A stretch of 64,000 nucleotides of DNA from Pseudalkalibacillus hwajinpoensis (GCF_015234585.1 NZ_JADFCM010000008.1:992001-1056000); one strand, 5' to 3'. Shown: positions 38,614 to 47,640, counted from the first letter of the stretch. Notes: generated by a model not told the origin, from the sequence alone. Made by a program: numbers and translations.

Positions 38614-40452
38614 GTGTCAGCACATGCTTATAAAAAGAAAAATCCTGTATGGGATTGGCTTACTACCGTTGACCATAAGAAGATCGGGATTCTCTATCTC
38701 GCTTCCGGTGCTTTCTTCTTTCTACTCGGTGGTTTAGAAGCAATCTTACTGCGGGTGCAGTTGCTTTATCCAGAATTTGATTTTGTGGGAGCTGAAACAT
38801 TTAACCAGCTGCTTACGATGCACGGGACGACAATGATCTTCCTGGCAGCCATGCCGCTCATATTTGGGTTTATGAATGCGATCATTCCGCTTCAAATTGG
38901 AGCGCGAGACGTAGCTTTTCCATTCGTTAACTCATTAGGCTTTTGGTTATTTACAGCGGGTGGTATTCTACTGAACCTTGGTTGGTTCTTGGGTGGAGCA
39001 CCGGATGCTGGTTGGACCGGTTATGCACCACTATCAACAACAAGTCCAGGGAACGGAGTCGACTTTTACGTTCTAGGGCTTCAGATCTCAGGTATCGGAA
39101 CGTTAATCGGGGGAATTAACTTCCTAGTTACCATCATAAACATGCGGGCACCGGGTATGACATTTATGCGTATGCCGTTGTTCACATGGTCTAGTTTTAT
39201 TACTTCTGGTCTTATTCTTTTTGCCTTCCCTGCTCTAACAATTGGTCTAGCGCTACTCATGTTTGACCGTTTGTTCGGATCGCAGTTCTTCGCAGCTGAA
39301 GCGGGAGGTAACCCGATTATTTATGAACATCTATTCTGGATCTTCGGGCACCCGGAAGTTTACATTCTCGTTCTACCTGCATTTGGTATGTTCTCTGAAA
39401 TCATTGCAACATTCGCAAGAAAGCGTCTGTTTGGTTATTCAGCAATGGTTTTCGCAACAGCTCTTATTGGTTTCTTAGGCTTTATGGTATGGGTTCACCA
39501 TATGTTTACGGTGGGACTAGGACCAATTGCAAACTCTATTTTTGCTGTTGCAACAATGTTAATCGCAGTTCCGACTGGGGTTAAGATCTTTAACTGGCTC
39601 TTTACAATGTGGGGAGGAAAAGTGAGCTTCCCAACAGCAAACTTATTTGCAGTAGGATTTATTCCTTCTTTCGTACTTGGTGGTATGACAGGGGTAATGC
39701 TAAGCGTTCCACCTGCTGACTATCAGTACCACGATAGCTACTTCGTTGTTGCTCACTTCCACTATGTAATTGTTGGTGGGGTAGTGTTCGGTCTATTTGC
39801 CGGTATGTACTACTGGTGGCCGAAGATTTTTGGAACAGTATTGAACGAATTTCTCGGAAAGCTTCATTTCTGGTTATTCTTTATCGGTTTCCATTTAACG
39901 TTCTTCCCGATGCACTTCCTCGGACTTATGGGAATGCCGCGTCGAGTTTATACGTATCTTTCTGGTCAAAGTCTTGATGAAGCGAACTTCGCAGCAACGA
40001 TGGGTGCTTTCTTAATGGGACTTGCAACAATCATTATGGTTTGGAACATTATCCAAACTTCTGTTAAAGGTAAAAAAGCTGGAAACGACCCTTGGGACGG
40101 GCGTACGCTTGAGTGGGCGATTTCATCACCAGCTCCAGAATATAACTTTGCACAAACACCGCTAGTACGTGGTCTTGATGCTTGGTGGTTAGAAAAACGA
40201 GCAGGTAATAAAGCTATGGTTGCCGCGGAACCTTTAGATGATATCCATATGCCGGATTCTTCTATTCTTCCACTTGTTCTTTCTCTTGGGTTGTTTACTG
40301 CGGCTCTTGCAGCCATCTACTCAAATTGGATAATTGCTATTGGTGGTCTTGTGGTCACGGCATTAGCGATGATTTTACGCTCTGTCATTGATTATCATGG
40401 CTATCATATCCATAAAGAAGATCTGCCTGCTGAAGGGAGGGAAGGCAAATGA
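38614..40452 (+). CDS. ctaD: Cytochrome caa3 oxidase subunit I
   Basis: A 612-residue haem-copper oxidase core with 12 or more helices, holding haem a, haem a3 and CuB and pumping protons. Seen: MHGTTMIFL (haem a His), WIFGHPEVYILVLPAFG (CuB His, cross-linked Tyr and Glu), VWVHHMFTVG (CuB His pair) and DSYFVVAHFHYVIVGG (haem a3 and a His). It starts with GTG after AAGGAGG. Its TGA overlaps the ctaE ATG by 4 nt. Confidence 0.97.
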   Translation: MSAHAYKKKNPVWDWLTTVDHKKIGILYLASGAFFFLLGGLEAILLRVQLLYPEFDFVGAETFNQLLTMHGTTMIFLAAMPLIFGFMNAIIPLQIGARDVAFPFVNSLGFWLFTAGGILLNLGWFLGGAPDAGWTGYAPLSTTSPGNGVDFYVLGLQISGIGTLIGGINFLVTIINMRAPGMTFMRMPLFTWSSFITSGLILFAFPALTIGLALLMFDRLFGSQFFAAEAGGNPIIYEHLFWIFGHPEVYILVLPAFGMFSEIIATFARKRLFGYSAMVFATALIGFLGFMVWVHHMFTVGLGPIANSIFAVATMLIAVPTGVKIFNWLFTMWGGKVSFPTANLFAVGFIPSFVLGGMTGVMLSVPPADYQYHDSYFVVAHFHYVIVGGVVFGLFAGMYYWWPKIFGTVLNEFLGKLHFWLFFIGFHLTFFPMHFLGLMGMPRRVYTYLSGQSLDEANFAATMGAFLMGLATIIMVWNIIQTSVKGKKAGNDPWDGRTLEWAISSPAPEYNFAQTPLVRGLDAWWLEKRAGNKAMVAAEPLDDIHMPDSSILPLVLSLGLFTAALAAIYSNWIIAIGGLVVTALAMILRSVIDYHGYHIHKEDLPAEGREGK

Positions 40453-41066
40453 AATCGAACGAAACAATGACTAAATTGCCTGCCAATCCAGAACGGGCTA
40501 CATTAGATGGTAAAAACAAATTTCTTGGTTTCTGGTTCTTCCTTGGAGGCGAAACCGTGCTTTTCGCCTCGCTTTTTGGGGTATACTTAGGACTAAGGAA
40601 TGCCACAAATGGTGGAGTATCAGCAAACGAACTGTTTGAGCTTCCACTAGTCTTTATTGCAACTATGCTTTTATTAACAAGTAGTTTAACGTCTGTATTT
40701 GCAACAATGGCTCTTAAGACCAATCATTTTAAGCGAATGATTGGATGGTTTGTTGTTACAGGACTTCTTGGGCTTGCTTTCCTAGGTCTTGAAATTTATG
40801 AGTTTAATCATTATGTACATGAATATGGTCACACCATTAAAAGTAGTGCATGGGGATCTGCTTTCTACACGTTAGTAGGAACTCACGGAGCTCACGTATT
40901 TATGGGGATTTCTTGGATTACACTTCTTATTATTCGTAACTTAAGAAGAGGGATGGATCTCTATACAGCACCGAAGTTTTATCTCTTTGCTCTTTACTGG
41001 CACTTTATTGATGTTGTATGGATCTTCATCTTTACAGTGGTTTACCTAATGGGAAAGGTGGGTTAA
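40449..41066 (+). CDS. ctaE: Cytochrome caa3 oxidase subunit III
   Basis: A 205-residue membrane subunit with five helices, the short Bacillus form of subunit III. Seen: NKFLGFWFFLGGETVLFASL at the first helix, GTHGAHVFMGISW, and LYWHFIDVVWIFIFTVVYLM at the end, which is the subunit III signature. The start overlaps the ctaD stop (ATGA), with GAAGGGAGG upstream. ctaF follows 4 nt after the stop. Confidence 0.96.
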   Translation: MKSNETMTKLPANPERATLDGKNKFLGFWFFLGGETVLFASLFGVYLGLRNATNGGVSANELFELPLVFIATMLLLTSSLTSVFATMALKTNHFKRMIGWFVVTGLLGLAFLGLEIYEFNHYVHEYGHTIKSSAWGSAFYTLVGTHGAHVFMGISWITLLIIRNLRRGMDLYTAPKFYLFALYWHFIDVVWIFIFTVVYLMGKVG

Positions 41067-41070
41067 TTTT

Positions 41071-41415
41071 ATGGCACATCATGAAGGTCACGATACTCTG
41101 TCAGAGCACGATCAAAGTCATCTCGACATTCATCACGAGATTGCTCATGAGAAGGAATTTAAGCAACAACTTGTTTCCTTTGCCATGATGATCTTCCTGA
41201 CGATGATTGCGTTCGTAGCAGTAGCTAGCGATGCGATATCTGATGCTTTTACAGTTGTTTTTATCATGATCCTAGCTGGTATCCAACTCGTATTTCAGCT
41301 ATACATGTTCATGCATTTAAGCCACAAAGGGCATCAGTATCCTGCATGGGGAATATTCTTTGGAGTATTCGTAGCTGGCACGTGTGTTGTCGCCCTAATG
41401 GGTATGATTTGGTAA
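41071..41415 (+). CDS. ctaF: Cytochrome caa3 oxidase subunit IV
   Basis: A 114-residue subunit IVB with a His/Glu/Asp-rich N-terminus (about 1-35) and three membrane helices (about 40-57, 65-88 and 94-113). The QLYMFMHLSHKGH motif is typical. It closes the oxidase operon 4 nt after ctaE and is followed by a long terminator. B. subtilis has ctaG next; it is not found here. Confidence 0.94.
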   Translation: MAHHEGHDTLSEHDQSHLDIHHEIAHEKEFKQQLVSFAMMIFLTMIAFVAVASDAISDAFTVVFIMILAGIQLVFQLYMFMHLSHKGHQYPAWGIFFGVFVAGTCVVALMGMIW

Positions 41416-41424
41416 AATGAACCG

Positions 41425-41460
41425 AAAGAAGCTGTTTCCATATGGAAACAGCTTCTTTTT
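41425..41460. terminator. Bidirectional terminator of the cta operon
   Basis: A palindrome centred on CCATATGG: AAAGAAGCTGTTTCCAT (41425-41441) pairs perfectly with 41442-41458, then T-run. Confidence 0.92.
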
Positions 41461-41462
41461 CG

Positions 41463-42521
41463 TTAAACTTTGAAATTAATTTTAATTAGCCCGGCTTCTC
41501 TTGCAGAGTTAAAGGCAATGAGAAGGATTGGCCCGATGATGAAGCCCATAATACCGAGGAGTTTCAAACCAATGTACATGGATATTAACGTAGACAACGG
41601 AGATAGTCCGATATGTCGTCCCATTACTTTTGGTTCTACTGTTCGACGAATGACTAGAAGCACAACCGCTAGAATCGCCATTTGACTTCCAGTGGCGATA
41701 TCGCCAGTTATTAAATAATAAATCGCCCAGGGTCCGAGTATAACGATAGAACCAATAATCGGTATAAAATCAATGACCCAAATGATAAATGCCATTAAAA
41801 GGGCAACCTTCGGCGTAATGAATAACAGTCCAATTAAACTAACAAAGAAAATGATGATGCTGACAAGAAACTGAGCTTTAAAAAAACCAAAAATGACGTA
41901 GGAAAGGCGCCCGGTCATGAATTGCACTTTTTCTGCCGTTTGTTGTGATAAGTAAGAATAAGATTGCTTCTTCAGTCTTGGAAGATCCATCAAGAATAAG
42001 AAGAGGGCAATTAAGTATACAACAATGCTAACTAAATAATTTGGAATTCCTGTGACAATGATGGTAATGATTTTTAAGTAATCAATGCTACTGATGGTAT
42101 CCTTTGTATTTTCAAGAAATCGATCAACCTGATTGGTGAATTCTTGAACAAACTCAGGAGGAAAACTTTTTGATACGGCCTCCATGTTGGATTCCATACT
42201 ATCCCACATCTGGGTGATGTTTTGTATGTACAGAGGGGAGTTCTCGACTAGCGCTATTCCTTCAGTAATCACTTTTGTAATAAGGAAGTAGCCTAGTAAC
42301 GAAATGAAAATAACAAATAGCGTAAAGACAATAATCACTGGAAAGTACCGCTTAAGTTTCGTATTCTTCTGAATCAGTTTAACAGCTGGATCAAGTACTA
42401 GAGCACTGAAAAACGCGAGAATAAGAGGAATGGAGACCGGTAAGATCCAGAAAGCAAGCACTGCTAAAATCGCAATGACAAGTAAAATTAATATAAATCG
42501 CTTTGTGAGGAACTTTGGCAA
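41463..42521 (-). CDS. AI-2E family transporter (YtvI-like)
   Basis: A 352-residue membrane protein with about eight hydrophobic segments and an amphipathic middle (about 85-150). The PF01594 signature is seen: SIPLILAFFSALVLDPAVKL near the N-terminus, and DFIPIIGSIVILGPWAIYYLI and EPKVMGRHIGLSPLSTLISM near the C-terminus. Family members include AI-2 exporters, Na+/H+ antiporters and the sporulation protein YtvI; this one cannot be assigned further. It sits where B. subtilis has ctaG-ylbA. Confidence 0.82.
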   Translation of the reverse strand: MPKFLTKRFILILLVIAILAVLAFWILPVSIPLILAFFSALVLDPAVKLIQKNTKLKRYFPVIIVFTLFVIFISLLGYFLITKVITEGIALVENSPLYIQNITQMWDSMESNMEAVSKSFPPEFVQEFTNQVDRFLENTKDTISSIDYLKIITIIVTGIPNYLVSIVVYLIALFLFLMDLPRLKKQSYSYLSQQTAEKVQFMTGRLSYVIFGFFKAQFLVSIIIFFVSLIGLLFITPKVALLMAFIIWVIDFIPIIGSIVILGPWAIYYLITGDIATGSQMAILAVVLLVIRRTVEPKVMGRHIGLSPLSTLISMYIGLKLLGIMGFIIGPILLIAFNSAREAGLIKINFKV

Positions 42522-42675
42522 TCTTGTTCTCCTTTCTAAGTCAAACCATCTTCTTATATTATAGTACGGACGATTACGCTTTACCAGTAGAGAGAAATGA
42601 ATTATTAGACGAATAATTCATTTTCAGCTATTCATATAATATTAAGAGTGTATGCAAGAGGGGGGAAGGATCATC

Positions 42676-43041
42676 ATGAGAAAATCATTCCATCAAGGAA
42701 GCCTAACCATCTCAGAGAGCGTCATTGACTTTATTTTAGAAGTAGCGATTAATGAAACGCCGGGCGTGAAATTTATTGAAGCACCTGTTAAAAAGACATT
42801 GAGAAAGATGGTTGGGAAAGGGAAGAAGTCCTCTTTTCAATATGATAGTTACCAGGAAGACGCGGGTTTATCACTTAACGTAGAAGTGGCAATTGGTTTT
42901 GGAGAAATCATTCCCTATACATGCTTTGTTCTTCAAGAAAGAATTAAAAATGATATAGAAAAAATGACGGGGTTACACGTGGAAGAAGTGAATGTGCTTG
43001 TATCAGCCTTATCTATTACAGACGAGGACCTTAAAGAATAA
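42676..43041 (+). CDS. Asp23/Gls24 family protein
   Basis: A 121-residue Asp23/Gls24-like protein. It has the opening GSLTISESVIDFILEVAINETPGV (split by the family's conserved start of strand and helix), the central GLSLNVEVAIGFGEIIP, and LQERIKNDIEKMTGLHVEEVNVLV. Family members associate with membranes through partners and with envelope stress. GGGGGAAGG lies 6 nt before the ATG at 42676. It is not part of the B. subtilis ylb run that I recall. It is monocistronic. Confidence 0.85.
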   Translation: MRKSFHQGSLTISESVIDFILEVAINETPGVKFIEAPVKKTLRKMVGKGKKSSFQYDSYQEDAGLSLNVEVAIGFGEIIPYTCFVLQERIKNDIEKMTGLHVEEVNVLVSALSITDEDLKE

Positions 43042-43049
43042 ATTCATAT

Positions 43050-43083
43050 AGAAAAGCCTCTTTAGACAAAGAGGCTTTTCTGA
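43050..43083. terminator. Bidirectional terminator
   Basis: AGAAAAGCCTCTTT (43050-43063) pairs perfectly with 43068-43081. Confidence 0.92.
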
Positions 43084-43713
43084 TTACTTTGAAATGAACA
43101 TTTGTGTCCAGTAATGACCGTATGAACCACCTGAGACGTATCCGACGCCAATCTGTGTATAACCAGAATTTAAAATGTTTTTTCGGTGTCCTTCGCTATT
43201 CATCCACGCTTGAACGACTTCTTCGGGTGTTGCTTGTCCAGCGGCAATGTTTTCTCCGGCACTTCGATAGGAAACGCCAAAATTCTCTAGCATTGAGAAG
43301 GGAGAACCGTACGTAGGCGACTGATGAGAAAAATAATTTTTATTTCTCATATCTGCTGATTTGTATCTGGCTACTCTAGCCACTTCCCAATTCCACGTTA
43401 ATGGCGACAGTCCATTTTTCGCACGCTCTGCATTTGTTAAATCCATAACTTGTTGTCCAACGTCTTTAGACTTTCGAATCGATGGATTTGCTGTAGGTAC
43501 GTTGACACGATCACCCGGATAAATAAGATCTGGATTATCGAATTGAGGATTTGCACTGATTATCTCAGTAAGTCCGATTTTATAGCGTTTGGAAATTTTC
43601 CACAGCGTGTCACCAGATTTTACTGTGTATGTACTCTGTGCATGTGCATAAGTTGGTGCTAATAGTGAAGTTATGAGAAGAAATACCATTAAAAATGATA
43701 CTGATTTTCTCAT
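43084..43713 (-). CDS. Secreted LysM-CAP domain protein
   Basis: A 209-residue exported protein: signal peptide ending AHAQS (about residues 1-26), a LysM domain (about 28-73, YTVKSGDTLWKISKRYKIGL) that binds peptidoglycan, and a CAP/SCP domain (about 90-208) with LTNAERAKNGLSPLTWN, HQSPTYGSPFSM and GENIAAGQ. It resembles YkwD-type CAP proteins. The role is unknown but extracellular and wall-bound. It is one of two CAP-domain genes within 3 kb (the other is ylbC). Confidence 0.88.
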   Translation of the reverse strand: MRKSVSFLMVFLLITSLLAPTYAHAQSTYTVKSGDTLWKISKRYKIGLTEIISANPQFDNPDLIYPGDRVNVPTANPSIRKSKDVGQQVMDLTNAERAKNGLSPLTWNWEVARVARYKSADMRNKNYFSHQSPTYGSPFSMLENFGVSYRSAGENIAAGQATPEEVVQAWMNSEGHRKNILNSGYTQIGVGYVSGGSYGHYWTQMFISK

Positions 43714-43931
43714 GAAATCATCTCCTTTCTAGCGTAGTTTCACCAGAAGCGACCGATTTCACTCAGATTATTATTATTTGTTTTGAAGTCATGTAATTTC
43801 TTTTCGATTGGACAGGATAATAATGTATGGATTATCCATGTGAAAACGAAGTAAACATTGCAACCACACTGCCCCTTATACTATTATTAAAGAGTGGACA
43901 TGTTGTGAATTACAAAGGAGGCAAACGAATT

Positions 43932-44663
43932 ATGAAATTTGACAAGACTGGTCTGGAATCTACGATCGTTCAATTTTCCATTCTAGATCATATTATGCAT
44001 GAAAACGGTTTAGTTCTTGCTGGTCAATGGGATTATGAACGAGTTACATACGATTATAAATTTGAGGATATGACAAATGGTGACGTTTACTATCTTCGAG
44101 TTCCTGGTGTAGCTATCGAGGGAATGGTTGAATCTTCTTATGCAGTGATCAAGCTTGGTAAGCCATACTTAGGAAAACACTATTATCCTCACGGTGTGGA
44201 GTATGACGAAGAATTTCCTGATACGATCATTAACACATGTAACAAAAAGCTTGAAACCCTTCGTGATCAGCTGGGATCGGCACTTCAACGAAGCATGGTA
44301 TCTGTTGGAGACATTGCTAAATATGTTACTCCGAGTAAGCCTTCTGATAGCGTTGCCGAAGCGGCTGCAACTATGAAGAATGAAAATGTCACGATTGTTC
44401 CCGTTTGTGATGGTGAAAATTTGGTTGGAATTGTGACAGATCGAGCAATTGCGGTTGGTGGTTTTGCTGATAATCAAGCTGGCATGACTAAAGTTGAGGA
44501 ACTCCTCGAAAAGCCATCTATGACTTTGGCACCAGATATGAAGCCTGAGCAGGCTGCAGAGTTAATGAATGAATCCCGCCTAACAGAGGTTATTGTAGTA
44601 GACGGTGATCGTTTTGTTGGAATCGTATCTTACTTCCATCTAAAAGAAAAAATAAACGCTTAA
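43932..44663 (+). CDS. YugN-like domain fused to CBS pair
   Basis: A 243-residue protein of two parts. Residues 1 to about 115 look like the YugN family (MKFDKTGLEST, QWDYERVTYDYKFEDM, LGKHYYPHGVEYDEEFP). Residues about 122-243 are two CBS motifs (VGDIAKYVTPSKPSDSVAEA, LVGIVTDRAI, then VEELLEKPSMTLAPDMKPEQ and FVGIVSYFHLKE), which usually bind adenine nucleotides. AAAGGAGG lies 9 nt before the ATG at 43932. It occupies the place of ylbB, a CBS-only protein in B. subtilis; the fusion is my reading. Function unknown. Confidence 0.83.
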   Translation: MKFDKTGLESTIVQFSILDHIMHENGLVLAGQWDYERVTYDYKFEDMTNGDVYYLRVPGVAIEGMVESSYAVIKLGKPYLGKHYYPHGVEYDEEFPDTIINTCNKKLETLRDQLGSALQRSMVSVGDIAKYVTPSKPSDSVAEAAATMKNENVTIVPVCDGENLVGIVTDRAIAVGGFADNQAGMTKVEELLEKPSMTLAPDMKPEQAAELMNESRLTEVIVVDGDRFVGIVSYFHLKEKINA

Positions 44664-44666
44664 ACT

Positions 44667-44692
44667 AGAAGAGCCAGGTGCTCTTCTTTTTT
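44667..44692 (+). terminator. Terminator after the YugN-CBS gene
   Basis: AGAAGAGC (44667-44674) pairs with GCTCTTCT (44680-44687), then T-run. Confidence 0.87.
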
Positions 44693-44792
44693 ACTTTTAA
44701 GGTGGTTACTCTAAGCGTCCTAGAGGCTAACCGTTGCGGTGTACAACAGAGATAAGGCATAATAGATACAATGAAATGGAGGCGAACGAATC

Positions 44793-45875
44793 ATGAAAAA
44801 TATACTTCGCTTCACTTTGCTGATTGTTGTCATCGTGATCGGAATAGATGTATATGACAAAATTGAGTGGAGTCATTTAGGACAGGAAGTTGAACGCATC
44901 ATTAATGAAGAAAAGTTTGTTCTCGAAGAAACTACGGAAAAGTCTCCAACACAACAAGACGAAGTGAAAAAAGATGAGCCATTGCCAGAGCTTAAAGGAC
45001 TGGAGAAATGGGTAGGAGAAGGGCCAGAAACGATTGAATCTAATTTGGGGAAACCAGATAGAGTGGATCCGTCACCGTTTGAGTATGACTGGTGGATTTA
45101 CGAGCAGTCCAATTCTGCCTATTTACAAGTTGGTATTGAAGATGAACAGGTAGTGACAATTTTCTTTATGGGAAATGTTGACGCTGGTGAACGATACCCA
45201 ATGGGTGAGAAAGCGGCTGATATATTCAAAGAAGAGAAGCCTCTAAATGAAATCCCTGTTAAGGTAGATCAATATGATTATCGGTTTCAGCTCACTGAAG
45301 AAGAAAAACAGCTTAAGCCTTTAATTAAAATACATGAAGATTTATACGCACAGTATTATTTTGATAAGTTTAACGGAAGTTTACGTGCTGTTAGGATTGC
45401 AGAGCCGAGTGTACTAGTGAAGCAAAGACCTTATGCGGTTTCTTATCGTGGTGAACTGCTTGACACGGAGTCGCTATCACAGGGTGAATGGGATAAAGTC
45501 GAAGATGCGATGGAAAAACAAATTTTTTCGATGACAAACGTGTTGAGAAATTTATCTGACAAACGATCGTTAAGCTATAACAATGAAGTATCAGAAGTTG
45601 CCTTTGGACATAGCAAGGATATGGGAGAGAATGATTACTTTTCTCATACTTCACCATCAGAAGGGGAGCTTTCCGATCGATTAAAGAAGGGCGACGTTCT
45701 CTATAGCTATGCCGGAGAGAACATCGCTGCAAGATATCCAGATGCTGGAGCGGCGATGATTGGATGGTTAAACAGTAAAGGTCATCGTGAAGCTCTATTG
45801 AATGAAGAGTTCACTGAAATTGGTGTAGGGGTTTATCGTGAATATTACACACAGAATTTCATTAAACCTTTCTAG
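44793..45875 (+). CDS. ylbC: CAP-domain protein YlbC
   Basis: A 360-residue protein: N-terminal membrane anchor or signal (about 4-20), an acidic linker (about 40-70), a CAP-associated N domain (about 75-220, ETIESNLGKPDRVDPSPFEY), and a CAP/SCP domain (about 235-358, VLRNLSDKRSLSYNNEVSEV, GENIAARYPDAGAAM, NSKGHREALL). Domain order and position match YlbC. It likely acts at the cell surface; the function is unknown. ATGGAGGCGAAC precedes the ATG. The 3' end overlaps the convergent thioesterase-like gene by 14 nt. Confidence 0.88.
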   Translation: MKNILRFTLLIVVIVIGIDVYDKIEWSHLGQEVERIINEEKFVLEETTEKSPTQQDEVKKDEPLPELKGLEKWVGEGPETIESNLGKPDRVDPSPFEYDWWIYEQSNSAYLQVGIEDEQVVTIFFMGNVDAGERYPMGEKAADIFKEEKPLNEIPVKVDQYDYRFQLTEEEKQLKPLIKIHEDLYAQYYFDKFNGSLRAVRIAEPSVLVKQRPYAVSYRGELLDTESLSQGEWDKVEDAMEKQIFSMTNVLRNLSDKRSLSYNNEVSEVAFGHSKDMGENDYFSHTSPSEGELSDRLKKGDVLYSYAGENIAARYPDAGAAMIGWLNSKGHREALLNEEFTEIGVGVYREYYTQNFIKPF

Positions 45876-46356
45876 GAATAACCATGAAGTTTCCGGTTGC
45901 CGTGGCGATTAGTTTCAGATCATCACGATAGACATTTGCTTTCACAACCCATCTTTCGTCACCTTTAAACACAACATGAGATTGGCACCTTAACTCATGA
46001 CCATCCCCTTTCGCAAGAAAGTGAATATTCATTTCAGAAGTCACTGCTGCTTTGTCAGAAGGTAGCGATTGGTGAACAAGTGAGCCCATTGCAATATCAA
46101 TTAATGAAGCGGTTATTCCACCATGAACGATATGCAATGGGTTATGAACAAGTTCTTGATTCGGAATAATACTTTCATAAGTATCTTCATCAAGTTTTTT
46201 ACTCCTAATTCCCATAAACCCAGCTAAATAGGTTTTATAATAATCTTGCTGTTTTTTTAGCACACCCTCAAGCAGGAAGCGTAGGGAGTGTTTTTCTTGC
46301 TCATTTGCTTCATCTAAAATTTGTGAAATTAACGTATGTATTGATTCGTTCTCCAT
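45862..46356 (-). CDS. PaaI-type hotdog thioesterase family protein
   Basis: A 164-residue protein with an N-terminal helical extension (1-55) and a hotdog domain (about 60-160). The catalytic-type motif NPLHIVHGGITASLIDIAMG is typical of PaaI/4HBT acyl-CoA thioesterases, and the strand EMNIHFLAKGDG is also typical. The acyl-CoA substrate is unknown. I chose the ATG giving MENESIHTL, with AAGGAAGGTAG upstream; 27 earlier codons are open but without a site. It is absent from this place in B. subtilis as I recall. Confidence 0.82.
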   Translation of the reverse strand: MENESIHTLISQILDEANEQEKHSLRFLLEGVLKKQQDYYKTYLAGFMGIRSKKLDEDTYESIIPNQELVHNPLHIVHGGITASLIDIAMGSLVHQSLPSDKAAVTSEMNIHFLAKGDGHELRCQSHVVFKGDERWVVKANVYRDDLKLIATATGNFMVIPRKV

Positions 46357-46503
46357 ATAATCTACCTTCCTTTTCCAGTGTGCGATTATTTTTAGTTTAC
46401 CAGTAATGGTCGAATACACCAATAAATAGGCGCACAATTGTTAAAAGTCTAATTATGATGTAGTAAGACCATTTTGGTTTGTATGGAAATGGAGGTGGCG
46501 AAT

Positions 46504-46893
46504 TTGCCTGAAGCAAAAGAAAAAGGAACTCAAAAGGTTCAGGAATTTAAGACATTCGTCAAAGCTCATCCTCATGTGCTAAAAAAGGTGAAGCGAAAGG
46601 AAAAAACGCTTCAAGAGCTATTTGAGGAATGGATGCTTTTTGGTGAAGACGATGCTAGCTGGTATGAAGAAGAGATGGATGAAAATCAGGAAGAAGTCTC
46701 AGAAGAGAAAAGTATTGGTGGCATGTTATCAGCACTTAAACAAATGAATTTTGAAGAAGTTCAAAAAGGTATCGAACAATTTAGTGGAGCTGTTTATTCT
46801 ATTCAAGAAGTTTTATCACAATTTCGTTCGAAACCAAAACCACAATCTCCTTATTCTCAATCACACTCCCCGTTTCCCTTTCGACATGACTAG
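46504..46893 (+). CDS. ylbD: YlbD-like spore coat protein
   Basis: A 129-residue protein: a helical N-terminal part (KVQEFKTFVKAHPHVLKKVK and LQELFEEWMLFGEDDASWY, the YlbD hallmark), an acidic linker, a helix with MLSALKQMNFEEVQKGIEQF, and a Pro/Ser/Gln-rich tail. YlbD is a spore coat protein in B. subtilis. I chose the TTG at 46504, with GGAGGTGG about 6 nt upstream. ylbE follows after 11 nt, forming a two-gene unit. Confidence 0.86.
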   Translation: MPEAKEKGTQKVQEFKTFVKAHPHVLKKVKRKEKTLQELFEEWMLFGEDDASWYEEEMDENQEEVSEEKSIGGMLSALKQMNFEEVQKGIEQFSGAVYSIQEVLSQFRSKPKPQSPYSQSHSPFPFRHD

Positions 46894-46904
46894 GAGGAGA
46901 TCAC

Positions 46905-47138
46905 ATGCGTGAAGAAGTACAGGAGTTTCTCGCTACCCGGCAGGATCTGGTGCTATTTCTACGTAATCAGCCTAGCTGGTATCGGCGTTTAAGTAGAGAA
47001 CCGTTCGCACTGAAAGAATTTGAAGAAGCCTCCAAAACATTTTATGGTCAGACGTTCCCACAACGGGTTGATCGCTTCCAAAATCAATTAAATATGGTGA
47101 ATATGATGCTAGCGTTAGTGACCCAATTAAAAAATTAG
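46905..47138 (+). CDS. ylbE: YlbE family protein
   Basis: A 77-residue basic helical protein. LRNQPSWYRRLSREPFALKEF and FYGQTFPQRVDRFQNQLNMV are YlbE-family hallmarks. Function unknown, adjacent to and probably co-transcribed with ylbD. TAGGAGGAG lies 6 nt before the ATG. A weak terminator overlaps its last codons. Confidence 0.88.
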   Translation: MREEVQEFLATRQDLVLFLRNQPSWYRRLSREPFALKEFEEASKTFYGQTFPQRVDRFQNQLNMVNMMLALVTQLKN

Positions 47139-47149
47139 GGTCTTTTTTT
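47120..47149 (+). terminator. Terminator after ylbE
   Basis: GACCC...GGGTC with an inner AATT/AATT stem (47120-47142), then T7. It includes the ylbE stop. Confidence 0.75.
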
Positions 47150-47247
47150 ATGGTTGCGTAAGCTGAGTTTCGCCATTGATTTAATCATTTCTCCTTATTT
47201 TTTATTATTCTTGGGGCACACTGATGTATAAAGGGGTGTGGTTGAAG

Positions 47248-47640
47248 ATGTTGTTGAAGCGTGGTAAAAGACAGCTAATGATCATTCTGTTGATGATTGG
47301 CTGCTGTGTTCCGGTGGTTGGATTTAGTCAGGCTTTACAGGATAACGTCGCAGCTAAAGAAAACACTGAGCCTGTTGTCGTTAATCACAGAGTGAAAGAT
47401 CATAACGTCTTTATTGAATGCTTAATTCCTAATTTTTCATTCGATAAAGAAAATACAGAAAAAGAGTACCATGGACATCTGAATGTATATCTTGACGGTG
47501 TGAAGCATCAAACTGTAGAAAGTGCAGCTTTTGTTATTCGAAATTTACCCGAAGGCAAGCATACGATTCGTTTAGATATTATGAGAGAAGATGGAGGAAG
47601 GTATTTATCTTTGAAAGAAATGAAAGTGGAAATAAAATAA
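47248..47640 (+). CDS. Secreted or anchored protein, unknown
   Basis: A 130-residue protein with an N-terminal signal or anchor (basic MLLKRGKRQ, then a hydrophobic core, ending near VVGFSQA). The mature part is beta-rich: HGHLNVYLDGVKHQTVESAA, then LPEGKHTIRLDIMREDG, which looks like an Ig-like fold where a ligand or domain is displayed. No family is named with confidence. The ATG at 47248 has AAAGGGGTG 9 nt upstream. It lies between ylbE and a convergent ATP-grasp gene and is not in the B. subtilis ylb order I recall. Confidence 0.68.
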   Translation: MLLKRGKRQLMIILLMIGCCVPVVGFSQALQDNVAAKENTEPVVVNHRVKDHNVFIECLIPNFSFDKENTEKEYHGHLNVYLDGVKHQTVESAAFVIRNLPEGKHTIRLDIMREDGGRYLSLKEMKVEIK

